From Hybos culiciformis (Eukaryota; Arthropoda; Insecta; Diptera; Hybotidae): a stretch of 64,000 bases of DNA. The notes under the pieces were generated by a model. The model did no database searches. It worked only from the letters and a program-made list of their open reading frames with translations, and was not told where the DNA came from. Positions 9,914 to 23,700 of the stretch are shown here, piece by piece (the first letter of the stretch is position 1; each line of letters begins with the position of its first letter). Where the stretch lies: NCBI GenBank assembly GCA_964007475.1, contig OZ023275.1:16409829-16473828 (forward strand), read 5' to 3'. Made by a program: the position numbers and the translations under genes.

Positions 9914-12008
9914 ATGAGATTACATATATTGTTAGCGGTAGTGGCCTTTGTAGGCCTCTCTTTGGGAGAAGAGAAAAAAGAGAAAGACAAAGAATTAGGA
10001 ACTGTCATTGGAATCGATTTAGGAACAACATATTCATGGTAAGAATATATATATTTTGTTATCAATAATTTGAATTGTCAAAATTTAGTGTAAAATTTAG
10101 TGTAACCTAAGTTCTTCATGTATTAAATTTTTTTTTTTTTTTTTAATTTTCAGTGTCGGCGTGTATAAAAATGGACGTGTTGAAATTATTGCCAATGATC
10201 AAGGTAATCGTATCACACCATCGTATGTTGCCTTCACATCTGACGGTGAAAGATTAATTGGAGATGCTGCTAAAAATCAGCTGACAACAAATCCTGAAAA
10301 TACTGTATTTGATGCGAAACGTTTAATTGGTCGAGAATGGTCTGATTCAACAGTCCAACATGATATTAAGTTCTTCCCATTCAAAGTAGTTGAGAAAAAT
10401 TCAAAACCACATATTCGAGTTGATACATCTCAGGGTGAACGTACTTTTACTCCCGAAGAAATTTCCGCTATGGTTTTGGGAAAAATGAAAGAAACTGCCG
10501 AAGCTTATTTGGGTAAAAAAGTCACGCATGCTGTTGTAACAGTGCCAGCTTATTTCAATGATGCTCAACGTCAAGCAACTAAAGATGCTGGTGTTATTGC
10601 TGGATTAAATGTTATGCGTATAATTAATGAACCAACTGCCGCTGCTATTGCATATGGCTTAGATAAAAAAGATGGAGAGAAAAATGTTTTGGTATTTGAT
10701 TTAGGTGGCGGTACATTTGATGTATCCCTATTGACTATCGATAATGGTGTTTTTGAAGTAGTTGCAACAAATGGTGATACTCATTTGGGTGGTGAAGATT
10801 TCGATCAACGTGTTATGGATCATTTTATTAAATTGTACAAGAAAAAGAAGGGCAAAGACATTCGAAAAGATAATAGAGCTGTACAGAAATTGCGCCGTGA
10901 AGTTGAAAAAGCAAAACGTGCCCTTTCAGCTAGTCACCAAGTTCGCATTGAAATTGAATCATTCTTTGAGGGTGATGATTTCTCTGAAACATTGACCCGT
11001 GCCAAATTCGAAGAACTTAACATGGATCTTTTCCGATCAACATTGAAGCCAGTACAGAAAGTTTTAGAAGATGCTGACATGAATAAAAAAGACGTCCACG
11101 AAATTGTTTTGGTTGGTGGTTCTACTAGAATTCCAAAAGTTCAACAATTAGTTAAAGATTTCTTCGGTGGCAAAGAACCATCCCGAGGTATTAATCCTGA
11201 TGAAGCAGTTGCTTACGGTGCCGCCGTACAAGCCGGTGTTTTATCTGGAGAACAAGATACTGATGCGATTGTCCTATTAGATGTTAATCCATTGACTATG
11301 GGCATTGAAACCGTTGGAGGCGTTATGACCAAACTTATTCCACGTAATACCGTTATTCCTACTAAAAAATCACAAATCTTCTCAACCGCATCAGATAATC
11401 AACACACAGTAACAATTCAAGTTTATGAGGGTGAACGTCCAATGACTAAAGATAATCACTTGTTAGGCAAATTCGATTTAACAGGAATTCCACCAGCTCC
11501 ACGTGGTATTCCTCAAATCGAAGTATCATTCGAAATTGATGCTAATGGTATTTTACAAGTTTCTGCTGAAGATAAAGGAACTGGTAATAAAGAAAAAATT
11601 GTTATCACAAATGATCAAAATCGTTTGACACCAGAAGATATTGATCGAATGATAAGAGATGCTGAAAAATTCGCCGATGAAGATAAAAAGTTGAAAGAAA
11701 GAGTTGAATCTCGTAATGATTTAGAATCGTATGCTTACAGTTTAAAGAATCAACTTAGTGATAAAGATAAATTAGGTGCTAAATTATCGGAAGAAGAAAA
11801 ACAAAAAATGGAAGAAGCTATTGATGAAAAAATCAAATGGTTAGAAGAAAATCAAGATGCTGATCCTGAAGAATTCAAAAAACAAAAGAAAGAATTGGAA
11901 AGTGTTGTTCAACCAATTATTTCTAAATTATATCAACAAACAGGCGGTGCACCTCCAACTGGTGATGAAGCCGGTGGAGAAGATGATCTTAATAAAGATG
12001 AATTATAA
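9914..12008 (+). CDS. Hsc70-3: BiP/GRP78, ER-lumenal Hsp70 chaperone
   Basis: ATP-driven Hsp70 of the ER lumen that folds secretory proteins and restrains the unfolded-protein sensors. Coding exons are 9914-10038 and 10154-12008, with codon TG/T (Cys42) split by a 115-bp intron; a non-coding exon lies at about 6426-6558. The product has 659 residues. It begins with a signal peptide ([18 protein letters not shown]) and an acidic/basic linker. The ATPase domain follows: IDLGTTYS at about 34-41, [14 protein letters not shown] at about 56-69, DLGGGTFD at about 224-231 and [15 protein letters not shown] near 360. The interdomain linker contains VLLDVNPLT, followed by the substrate-binding beta domain, a helical lid ([10 protein letters not shown]) and a [15 protein letters not shown] tail. 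It ends in the ER-retrieval signal KDEL. No frame breaks. ERSE and UPRE-like sites imply stress induction. Confidence 0.98.
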
Positions 12009-12219
12009 ATTGATCAAAAAAAAAATAGCTGCCACTAATTTTATGGATCATTTATTTGATCATTTAGCATTTCGAAATTTTTTTATTTCAATTTTTTTCT
12101 GTTTTTGAAGATAGTTAAATTTATTAGACCCAAATTAATTTGTTTTTTTTTTTGTTCATTTTCATTGAAATTTCGAATCCTTAAAAAACTACTATTGTTT
12201 GTAATTTAAAAATTCAATT

Positions 12220-12253
12220 AACCAATATGATCATTTAACCAATATGATCATTT
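12220..12253. repeat. Two-copy 17-bp tandem repeat in BiP 3'UTR
   Basis: AACCAATATGATCATTT occurs twice back to back about 210 bp after the BiP stop codon. It contains a small ATGATCAT palindrome. Function unknown; probably simple replication slippage. Confidence 0.6.
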
Positions 12254-12298
12254 TTATATTTTATGTAAGATTAGTTCTTATTTATAAATACTAAAACA

Positions 12299-12777
12299 AA
12301 TAAAAATATTTTTTTTTATAATGATCGGATTCAAATCAGAATATTTTATGAGCTCTTAAACGTAAAATTTTTCATTGATGTGATTTCATATTTCACTTAA
12401 TTTCAATTTGGGTCATTATTTTCTTGGACACAAAATGTCATCCATCCTTAGTTTTGTAATTAAAAACAACAAATCGCATAAATAATTAATTATTATGTTA
12501 ACAAGATTATTCTTAAGGAAAATAATTTGTAGAATACATTTAAATTATTAATATTTTTTAATTTTATTCTTTTTTTTCTGACTGATGATTTATTAAATAA
12601 AATAAAAAATGAATAAAAACTGTGTGAATGAGTATAATGATATGATGAAAATATTGTTATGAATTTAAAAAAAAAAAGAAATTTTATAAAAACAACCTTT
12701 GTACGTTTTTTTTTTCTTTTTTTTTAAGATTCACTAAAAATTTGTAATTTATATCTGTATGATGTTTTTTAAATAAA
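12299..12777 (+). terminator. Poly(A) signals of BiP
   Basis: AATAAA at 12299-12304 and again at 12772-12777, giving possible 3'UTRs of about 0.3 and 0.8 kb. The distal one is followed by an A-rich run. Which is used cannot be told from sequence. Confidence 0.5.
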
Positions 12778-12789
12778 TAAAAAAAAAAA

Positions 12790-15700
12790 AAAAATTAAAT
12801 TAATAGTTTTTCTTTACTTTTCCACAGAATAAAATTGAATGAATCAATTTTAAATGTTCAAATTTAATCAAAATTTTTCAATTTCTGGGGTTCAAGTAGT
12901 CTGTCGTATCATCTTGATATTCAAATTATGTAAATGAACTAAATTTGATTTTTTTCTTCTACTAAATTAGAACAATAAATGAAATTCTAAATAAAAACTA
13001 GGGAAATCAACATGATGTTACGAAATCTCTAATTACGAGTCTCACTGTAGAGTGGAGAAAGAATTCACTGAAAATCTTCGACGATGAAAGCTTTGTGAAG
13101 GAGTACCACTGACATTATCAATACGATATTTCGACATTTGATAAGAGATTTTGCAATATTCTTGAAACAGTGGTTATAACGAGGCTCATTGTTATCTTTT
13201 TCTCATATCGTAAAAAAAAAAACAGTGAAGGGTTATTATGAATTACGATCGAACGTAAAAATCTTACGAAATTCCTATTCTTAAATTTTTGAGAACCTTT
13301 CTTATTTCATCCGGTAAATACACGCTTATTATTTAAGGATTTTACTGCTTCGCAGAAGGGATGGGACTCCAGTTAATCTTCTGCACCTGTCAATAATTTT
13401 CCAAAACCAACGAGAGTATTAAATAATGAATAATGATCAACGGGTAGGGTCTTTGAATTTCTTTGTCCATTTTAATGAAACCTATTTATTGTCGATTAAA
13501 TGGTTCCTTTAAAAAAAAAAATTGAGAAAAAATACATTTTGTTATTTATATTTTAATTATTTTATTTATATTTTTTTTAGTTTTTTGTTCACTGAAGATA
13601 GAAATAATGGTTAAAAAACAATAAAGAAATGAAATAAAATTTGATGATAGAATGATAATAGTTAAAAAAAAAAATTAAATAAAAATTTTTTTTAATGTAA
13701 AATATCACAATTTTTTTTTTTTGTTGTTGTTCAGTCCTAATAAGCTATAAACTAAAATAATTTATTTGAAATGTGAAGAAATTACCAAATTAAAAATAAA
13801 TTTATAAATAACCTAAGTTTGCAGAATTTTAAAATATAAATTATTCACTTAATTTAAGGTTTTTTTTTTGTATATAAAAGACAATTTCTTTTTTGATTAA
13901 TCGAATAAATTTTTAATATGTTAATTTTATTGAATTTTTTTTTTTTTAATAATAATTTTACATTGAATATGCATAAATTTTATAATTATCTGTTCACAAT
14001 AAATATGAATAATTAAAATTGTGTAAAATTATCTTTATTTTGTAAAATAATGATAATAAACTAGCGCATTAATAATATAAATATTATAATTGTAATGTTT
14101 TGTTGTTAACACATTGTATAACATAATACAGAGTGTAAGTATTTTCTAAATTAATACAAATATTTCTTTTTTCTTTTTTTAAAATAAAATTTCATGTACT
14201 TTTATTTATATTTAAAATGTTACAATTATGCACACAGTTTTTGGTACTAAAAATGAAGCCTTATTGCAAAGTTCAAAATTCCGGATTTTATAGGTAGTCT
14301 GAATTTCAGGATATTTTAGAGATGAATAGAAAAAAAAAAAATTTTTTTTGATACTTGAGAAATGAAGGCAGAATTTTGAATAAAAATCGAAATGTAGGCA
14401 ACTATAAATTTGCAATAATTTGTTAAAAATTATTACATTAATTCATCATGTTCCGTAGAAGCTAATTATTTCATTCAAGTGGGAAATACATATTTTGTAT
14501 GTAATAAATCTTATCAAGGGTAGATATAACTTCATAGTGCTAATGATAGTTGTGTTTATTTTTTGTGTGTCTTTTGATACGGATACAAATTAAATGATTT
14601 CTTTTCCATTAAAGAAATTAAAAATAATTAACATAAACATTAAAAAAAATATTAGAAATTTTTATGGTTAATTCAAAATCTTCTTATTTATAAAAGCAAC
14701 ACACATTGTAATTAGGATTTGTTACTTCGAATTTGTGTAGGAAACATTTCGTACAAAATTATCGGATCAGTGTTCAACTATTACAATGAAAAAATTTATT
14801 ACAACACAATGTAGTGGTAGATGGATAATGTTTGTATGCTCAATTTAAGTACTTAACCTATGTGTAGTTTTTTTTTAGTATGAAATACATATTTCTTTTT
14901 ACTTTCATCAACATACTTTTTAGGTTTTTTTTCAACTTTTTTGAAATAAAAACAATTATCTCTTTTTTTTTCAGAGTTTTTCACCTAAATAATTTGAAAT
15001 GATAAATTTTTTTTTACAATATTTGCAATAATTTTTTTAAATTTTGAAGCTTCATAAAAACTTTATTATAATTTCCTAAATTTTAGGGTGTAAATAAAAT
15101 AGAAATTTTCGTTTCACTTGGGAACGCGAATTATAAAGTGTTTAGAGAACCGTCTTTTTATTTTTGATCAATTTTATTATAAATAAAAAGTTTCCGAAAT
15201 TGAGCAAAGGTTTTATTGAAATTCCAAATTAGTTATTTTATTTTTAGATTTTGACATGAAGTTAAATATCCATATTTTAATATTGTTAAACAAAATAATT
15301 TTTAAATTGATAGATAATGGGTATATATTCAATCCTAATTTTGGATATTTTTCAACGAAAAGTATTTTTTAATAGTTGAAATAAAATAAAATCATGTTTC
15401 TTAAACCTTCATTTATAAGATTGTGTCAAAAGGATATAAAAAAAAGTGCGATAGAACAGATTAACCATAAAAGTTACAAGGAAAATAAACAGGCTCATCT
15501 ACTGTAATTATGTTTTTTTTTTAGCCAAAATGGAAAAATATTCAAACTAGAAAGTAAAAATTTGGTTACGTAATTCTCTTATTACCTACAAAAAAAATTT
15601 AGAGTAAGAAAATTCTAAAAAAAAATCTTAGTATTTCCCTAAACCGGAAATAATTCATGTGAATCAACAGCTGAATACATTGGAAAAATTAATTAGTAAT

Positions 15701-18700
15701 TTCACAAACTTTTAAAATGTTTCAAAATATTACAATTTTTAAATTAAAATTAATTATATTAATATAAATCCAATTGAGAAATAATTGTAATATTTAAATA
15801 ATTCTAATATAGGTACTTTGAAAACTTTTTATAGTCTTTCTAATGTGTTCTATTAATTTTTCCTATTAAAGCTTGTATATGTATATATTTTATTAATATA
15901 ACTCTGATTTTGGTTTTAAAATCTTCAATCAAGTTTATACTGACTTGTAGTAACAAATGGATATCGCATTTGTCTTTTTTTATGGCTTAGGTATGTTATT
16001 TTTTTTTATATTTCTCAAAAGGATTAAAGTTTTTTTTTTAAATATTAAAATACATATAACAATTTTTCTTAATTTAGTTAGTACATAGAGTTATTTTTTT
16101 CCTACATAAATTTCAAACTGCAAATTATTCAAACTTGATAATAATATTATATAGAGCTTAAATATATTAAAAAAAATTTAAATCCAGCAAAATAAAAATA
16201 ATTTTTCTCTAAATAAAATTAATATTAAATAATGTTTTGTTATTTTAGAACATTTTTTTTTTGAGTAATTGTACTATGATCGCAACTTGGTAAATTCGAC
16301 AAAAAATTAAAATCTCATATTGTCATAAGAAAAGTGATATTTAATATTGAAATAAAATTGTGTAAGGATTATAAAATAAAGGTTTTTTTCTGACAAAACT
16401 AAAAATTAGTTGCCGTATTTGACTTCTTATACTAATTAAGAAAAATTTTAAACAAAATCAAAAATTCAACCCAACCATAATATATGATTCAAAAATTACA
16501 CAATGAAATGAATATACTTTGTTAAAAATAAAATCAGTGTTTTCATGTTTCTATTTTTAAATTCCTTTAGACTAAATTTCTCAATTCTCTTTACATAGTA
16601 TATTATATATGTTTTAAAAAAAATTAATCTAGGTATATTAAAAAAAAAAATAAATAAAAATACATTTTTTAATTTTTTACATAATTTAAATAAAAAAAAA
16701 AATTTTTGTTTGTTAATATTTTTTTGTATAATAAAAATCAGTTAGAAATAAATTATTTTTATACTCATACAACAATTATAAAACCTTAAATCTTGAGACT
16801 TGTTTAATTATTTATTTTCAATATTTTCTAAGATTCAATTTAATTTTATATTTTTAATTTTTGAATAGCAGACTCATAAGAAAAAGTTCAAGTCATAAAT
16901 TAAGGAAGAGAAACATTAAAAAAACAATCAATCACTATTTTAAGCTACACACAATGTTTTTTGTTGTTGTTGATTAGAGACACAATTATTTCTGGTATAT
17001 ATTCAGTTTATCTTTAGATTCTTAATTTTTTTTTTGAATTGAAAAACCGTAAACAAAATTAATTAATTTCAAAAACTTCTTTCGAAGAAATTAGTTGTAT
17101 TATTAGAAATATTTTTGGTTTTTATTATCAATCATACATTTAAAAAAACCTTAGCAAAATAATATTAATAATATTTTGTAATTGTCATAATGTTCAAGTT
17201 ACTGAGCGCGCTTAAACTTTTAAAACATTTATGTATATTATTAAATTAATTAAAATAAATAAATAATTATTTTTTGTTTTTTTCTGACATTATTGAGGAT
17301 ATAGGAATTAATAACGAACAAATTGGTTATTTTAAAATTCAAAAATCCATCAAAACTGATGAGTAGAAAAAAAAATTTGGAGTTTGTAATAGGAAGAAAA
17401 ACTTAATGTTTTGATTTTTTAGTTTTTTTAATTGATGCTTGAATGATCTTGTATTTGTTTTGAAACAAATTTAACAAATTGATAATAACAAAAATACATT
17501 TTTACGATGACCCATATTATATTAAAATTTTTCAGTCTTTTGTAGGCATTAAAAGGTTCGAATGTTCTTTTACGAATATAATTCCTAACACATTTTAAAG
17601 GTATTTAATTTCTCATAAATAGAATATTTCTAGAACAAAAGATTTCATGAAATTTTTAATTCAAATATTTTGTTCATAAAATGTAAAAATTTTCCTTAAG
17701 ATTTCACGGTAATTGAAAAAAAAAAAAACATAATTTAATTTTGTCTCGTGATGTATATGTAATATAACTTGAAGCTTTAAACCTGGTTAAAAATTATTCT
17801 TTAAATTTAAAAAATAATTGTAAAGTTTAGATTATTGAAAATTGAAAAGAAAATTTAGATTCTTTTATACAGTTATTTACTTATTTTCTTTTTGAATTAT
17901 AAATATATTTATAAAAATTGATCTTTTTTGATTTGAACAAATTTAAAACACAAAACAACATATTAAAGTCTTATGACCAACTTTTAAAATAAATTTCAGT
18001 TTTGTATCCCAATATTTTTTACAAACATAATTAAATACACATTAAAAATAAATTTATCAAATGTGTTATTGTAGTCTGTTTCTTAATACATCATACTTAA
18101 TTTTAGTTTCTTTTACATAATCCCAAGTTTTTACAATAAAATTTATATTTTTTATGTACCAATTTATTTTTATTAAATTAATTAAAACAATTTGTTTCAA
18201 TGTTTTTTTGTTCTAAAATACATTTAACTTAGAAAATAAATTAAAAAAAAAAAAAAAACAGAAAATTTTTTACTTAAAATTAAATTAAGGTGTAAGTTAC
18301 ATTATTGACAAAATTCTTCAAAATGCTTAAAATTAATAATTTAAACTGCGTGAAGAAAAATTTTTTTCACATTGCAGACTAATTATAATATTATTTGCAT
18401 TAAATTCTATCATTAAGAATCAAAAAAATAAAAAATAGAAAATTTATGAAACATTGTCAAAAATGTTCTTCAAACTTTCAAACTTAAAAACAAAAATTAA
18501 AATACATTTTTATTGTTATAAATGTTTAAGAGTGTATTATACTTTTTCATTACATTAAATCAAAAATAAAATAAGTTTATATTTTTCTACAATAATTATT
18601 TTATATTATTTATCATGGATGTTTATTTCTAAACACAAATTCTTATTATTATAATTTATTACAATAGTTGTAGTACAATATTGTGTAATTAAAAAAAATA

Positions 18701-20480
18701 CATGAAAATAATAAAATGTTAAAAAAAAATAATTTTAAATATTTATAGCTGAAATATCCATTAATAATTAAATTGGTATTTAATTTTCTTCTTCAAGATG
18801 CGCACAATACTTATCTAAACAGAAATATAGTTTGTTTTAATTTTCAAACCTAAACAATTTAATAAAAAAAAAATAATTATTATAATTATCTTAAATTAAT
18901 AAAGACATAAAACAAGTTTAGAGAACAATTTAAAAATCTTTCTTATTTATATAAATGTAAATATAAAAAAAAAAAAATTAAACAAATTTAAATTTTTTTT
19001 TTATTTTACTATTAAGTTTTTAATTTCTACTATACTTTAATACCTCTTCAAGGGAAAATATAAAGGATTGAAGAAACATTATAGAATATAATCTTATATT
19101 CAATATTGTATTTCTATTAAGGTACTGATAGTTAAAACTATAAAATTGTTTGGTGAATACAAAGATATTTCAAGTAAAAATTAAGCCCCAGTTTTTTTGT
19201 ATGAAAGTGTTGAATCGAATTCAAATTATAAATGTTATCAATGAAAGTTCGAAAACAATTGAAAGACATCATTTCTGGAACTAATCTAAATTTTTCATTT
19301 AATTGCTTCAAAAATTAGAAATCTTGACTTTATGGAAGTCGAAATTCTAGTCCGTTTATTTTAGAAATATAAGTGTCCTTTTCAATTTTTATCGAATAAC
19401 CTTTATTCGAAATTTCAATTTCAAAATAAATTTCTTGGTATTATTTTTTTGGTTTGGATATAATAATCCATTACCTTCATATTATTACATTTGGGATTAT
19501 ATATTTATTATTTATAATGTAAAATAAGTTGACGAAATCATTTAAATAATTTAAGTTTGTTTTTATCAACAGAAAGTATATTTTCAATTGAATGCATTTT
19601 ATTTAATGTGTTTAGTTTGTAATTTTTATACTTTAAATCTTTAATGAAATGCAATTTATTAAAATTTAGTTTTATATTTATATAAAAGTAGTGATTATTC
19701 AACGGATTGATATCAATTTAACGACAAACAACTTGACAAATAAAAGAAATTCTACTCTTTATTGGTTGTTAACTAACTAATATAAAGTATTTGATACACA
19801 ATGCATACAATGAAATTGTTAAATAAAAATTACATTTAAATTTAAAGAACATGTTAAGTAACTCACTGTAAACAGTGATGTTTATTGAAAATCTTATTCC
19901 CAAATGGAGGATAGGGTTTTCGAACAAGCTTCCGTTCACAATAATTTACGGAATAGGCACTTTTAATGCACTTAGAATTTATGACACTAAATAAATATTA
20001 TTATGTTATGTTTTATAAGTATAATTAGATACCTGATATTTTATTTAACATTAAAATTGAATGGTATGAGTACAGGTGGTCAGCGTTAAATTAAAGTCAA
20101 CCAGTTTGTACCAGTTTATAAAATAATTACAAACATTATTAAATTATTCGAAATGCATAATTTATCCCGAGATATCAAAGAAAAAAATCTAAAAATTTTC
20201 TAAAATCAGCTCTTTTTGTCATTTGTGATTTGTTTGAAAAAATAAAGAATTATAATCACTTAAAATACCAAGCAGGGGACAATGAGTCTCCCAATTTTGA
20301 TTTTTTGTGAATATTGAACTTTTTGGTAACAAAATTTTATTATAATAAAATGAAATATGTATTATAATTTAAATTTTTTTATTCTATTTAAACATTTGCA
20401 TTTGGAATCTTAGTTATCATACTCGGTAATATGTTTTATTTTTGGTAAAATAAAATGTATTTTATGCGGTCAAAAACATT
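12790..20480. other. Gene-poor AT-rich intergenic DNA
   Basis: About 7.7 kb with no frame resembling a protein, no tRNA-like fold and no inverted-repeat element I could recognise. The stretch 13,000-13,420 is slightly richer in G and C and may be a decayed insert, but no family was identifiable. Poly-A/T runs are frequent throughout. Confidence 0.5.
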
Positions 20481-20483
20481 AGT

Positions 20484-20489
20484 TTTATT
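20484..20489 (-). terminator. Likely poly(A) signal of the RBM33-like gene
   Basis: TTTATT on the plus strand (AATAAA on the minus strand) about 230 bp downstream of the stop codon at 20720. It is one of several in an AT-rich region. Confidence 0.35.
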
Positions 20490-20719
20490 TTTCTTATTTT
20501 TATGAACTTATCGCAAATAGTCGATAGAAATATATGGTATTTGTGTATAGTATATTTTAATTAAAGCTATATTTCTACAAAAACGTAGATATAATGGCAA
20601 TTTTTTTTTATCACAGAGTGTTTTAATATTTATATAAAAAAAAGAAGAAATTAAGATATTAAAAAAATCCAACAAACCCCGAAAAATTCGTAAATGGTGA
20701 TAATTCCATTTAATACAAT

Positions 20720-23700
20720 TCAATCATTATTAAGAACAAAAAATCTCTGAATTCTTCTTTTTGTGGTTTCATTAACACCAATTTTTTTCCTGTCAAGTCT
20801 ATTAAATATTCCTTTTTTATTTTCATCAGTCTCAGCAGACGTTAAATCATTAGTTGTAGATGCACTAGGAGCAGTTGTTGAATTTGATGATTTTAGCATA
20901 ACAACTTTACGATTTGATGTTAAGAGTGGCTTTTTACTTGATGATGGTTCTGGTGATAGTGGCGGAGATAGAGGTGGCGGTGATGCTAATAACCGATCTT
21001 CCTCTAATAATTCATCATCGTCAGCAATAATATCATCTTTCAGTAAATCTGTTTGAACTGTAGTAGTTTTTTTTAATACAGGTTTAACAACAGCTGTGCT
21101 TGTAGACGTAGATTTTGGGTTGGTAGTTGCTGATGAGTTAGCAGCAGCAGAATTTGCTATATGATCGACTAATGAGCGTTTAGCCTCTGGTAGAATTTTT
21201 GCAGTCGGCAGAGATCTTTTAGAAGCAGAATTCTCAGATTTTTGAATTGAAGTCGTTTTAGTTATTACATTAGAAGATGTATTAATTGATGCAGGTACAG
21301 TATTGACTTGGGTTTCGGCATCTTTGTTCTTTTTTAATGAAATTATTTTGCTTCCAGTTACAATTATAGGTTTCAAAACAATTGGAATCTCTTCAGATGG
21401 TTTATCCTTTAAAGAAATTGAATATTTGATTTGAAATTATGAGATAACAAGAAATAATTGAAATTGATTCAGCACTAAATGTGTCATATTAGTATTATGG
21501 AATTTTGAATTAAAAATTTGATGTTATATTGAACTTCATAGAGGATTAAAATATGTGTATATACATACTACTTAATCTTTAAAAAAATTTATTTGCAAAA
21601 GCAATTGAATTGTTCAAAAAATCTACATCGCAATAAATACAACCTTTCTAAAAAAAAGCATTTCATTTTAATCTTATTATTTTGAAACAAACCTCCACAG
21701 TAAATTTTTCTTCAGCAGCTTTTCGTCTTCGCATTTCTTTATCGCGTAGGATTTTTTCTCGCATCGCTTTTTGCTTTTCAATTTCTAATCGGTATGCACG
21801 AGTTTCCTCATCTTCTTGCTCGACCTAAAAACCATAATCGCATTAATAAATTTGTACATTATATTCACGCAAAGATAAGTATAGGGGTTTAAGTTGGACA
21901 GGTGGACAGAACATTAGATTAAAAAAAAAATTGATAAATTATTCCATTACTATATTCTGACATTATAACATTAATTATCTATTTTTTGATATAATTTCTT
22001 ACTCGTGTTAAATGTTACTATAAATAATTTATTATTTTAAGAATTTTTCAAACTTACATCTTGTTTTTCTTTCTCTCTTCTGCGATCAGGAGTTAAACTT
22101 CTTCTTCTTTTAGGAAACCTGTCCCATTCTCTGCTTCCTGCTTTTCGACCTCCTCCTCCACGACCGCCCCTATTATAACCACCTTTTCTATTATCACGAT
22201 CATATCTCTCTCGTTTCGGTGGAGAATGACTAGGGGATCTTGATCTTGACCTTGATCTGGAACGAGATCTTTCGTATCGGCGTCTTTGAATATGTTCACG
22301 ATTTTTATTGATAAATTCTTCTTGTTGTCTTAAGAGCTCCTCGTCACTCTGCAAATGACTCACATGTGCACTGATTGTTTGCATAAACTGAGTATCTTTC
22401 ATTAATTGATTTGTAGCAGCTTCTAGACCTCCTTTGAAATTAGGATTTATTAGAATTTTATTTGGAACAACTGGCGCTGATGTTACGGCACCCGGAACAG
22501 GTGGCATATTAGCATTCATTAAAGGTGCTTGATTTATTGGTGGATGCATTGGTCTTTGTGGTGGACCCGTCATCATTTGAGGAGCCATATAATTTCCTTG
22601 CATTGGGGGTCCCGATCTCATTGGCATACGTGGTCTTATATTTTGCATATCTGGACGAAATGGTCCCCGTACTGATGGAGGTGGTGGAACAGCATTATAG
22701 GTAGGACCTGGGGAATGTGGATTAAAATCAGGCCTAGGACCCCTTGGAAAAATTCCGCCATGAAAATCTGGATTTGGCGGCCTGAAGTGACCTGGTCCTG
22801 GTCTGAAATTCATTCGCTGAATAGGTCCTCCCATATTTGGAGGATGGAATTGTGAATGAATTGGCGGGCCACCTATGGGTGGGCCATACTGCGGTGAGAA
22901 ATGTTCGTTGTTGGGATATTGTGAATATGGAGTTGGGAACATAGGATTTGAAGGAGGGCCACAACCGAAACCACCTCGCCCGCCACCACGACCACCGCGT
23001 TTCGAATGATGGAATCTATTATTTGGAGAATATACTTCTGAAATAAAATTATGACGAGTTTTTTATTAGTGTACTTGAAGAAAATTTGTTTTTATATTAT
23101 ATATAACATTAAATATTTGTTTGAATAATAAGCATAACTTATTTTGATATTTTTTTTTGTCGAGCCTGTATTTAACTTTTACAATATAAATTTAATTTAT
23201 TTTTCTAATCGTTTAATTTTTCTAATTGGTTTTTGACCAATTTGGTATAAACACTGATTTATTATTTTTACCTGGAGATGATTCTGGATTTGTTGCCACT
23301 GAATTTTCATCTCTTTCACTGGTTTGTTTAATATTTGTACGTTCTCTTCGTTCTTCTTCTTCTTCACATGGATCTTCTTTTTCTAATCCATTTTCATTTT
23401 TTTCTTGAGAACATGGTTGTTGAATAGGAAGAGTTTGTTCAGCTTTTGTTTCATTATTCAATGGATTCGCATTCTGGATTCCTGAATTGTAATCAATATC
23501 TTTATTATTTGTTGAAGTTACCTCATCATTTTTATTTGAAATTTCAACATTGGTTTCATCTTGAACTGTTTTAATAGTAGAATTATTAAGTGCTGTTGTT
23601 AAAGGTTCTTTAATTTTTGTAGGTGAATCATTACTGGTAGAAACATCTGATTCAGAATTTGATGATATTTCGCGATTTTTTACTGAATTTTGTTGTAATT

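Noticed and set aside
12790..20480. Search for a gene in the 7.7-kb gap after BiP
   Set aside because: Only short chance frames broken by frequent stops; no conserved motif or paired splice sites could be joined.
20763..21056. 97-codon plus-strand frame rich in Ser and Gly
   Set aside because: It is the antisense reading of the low-complexity last exon of the RBM33-like gene.
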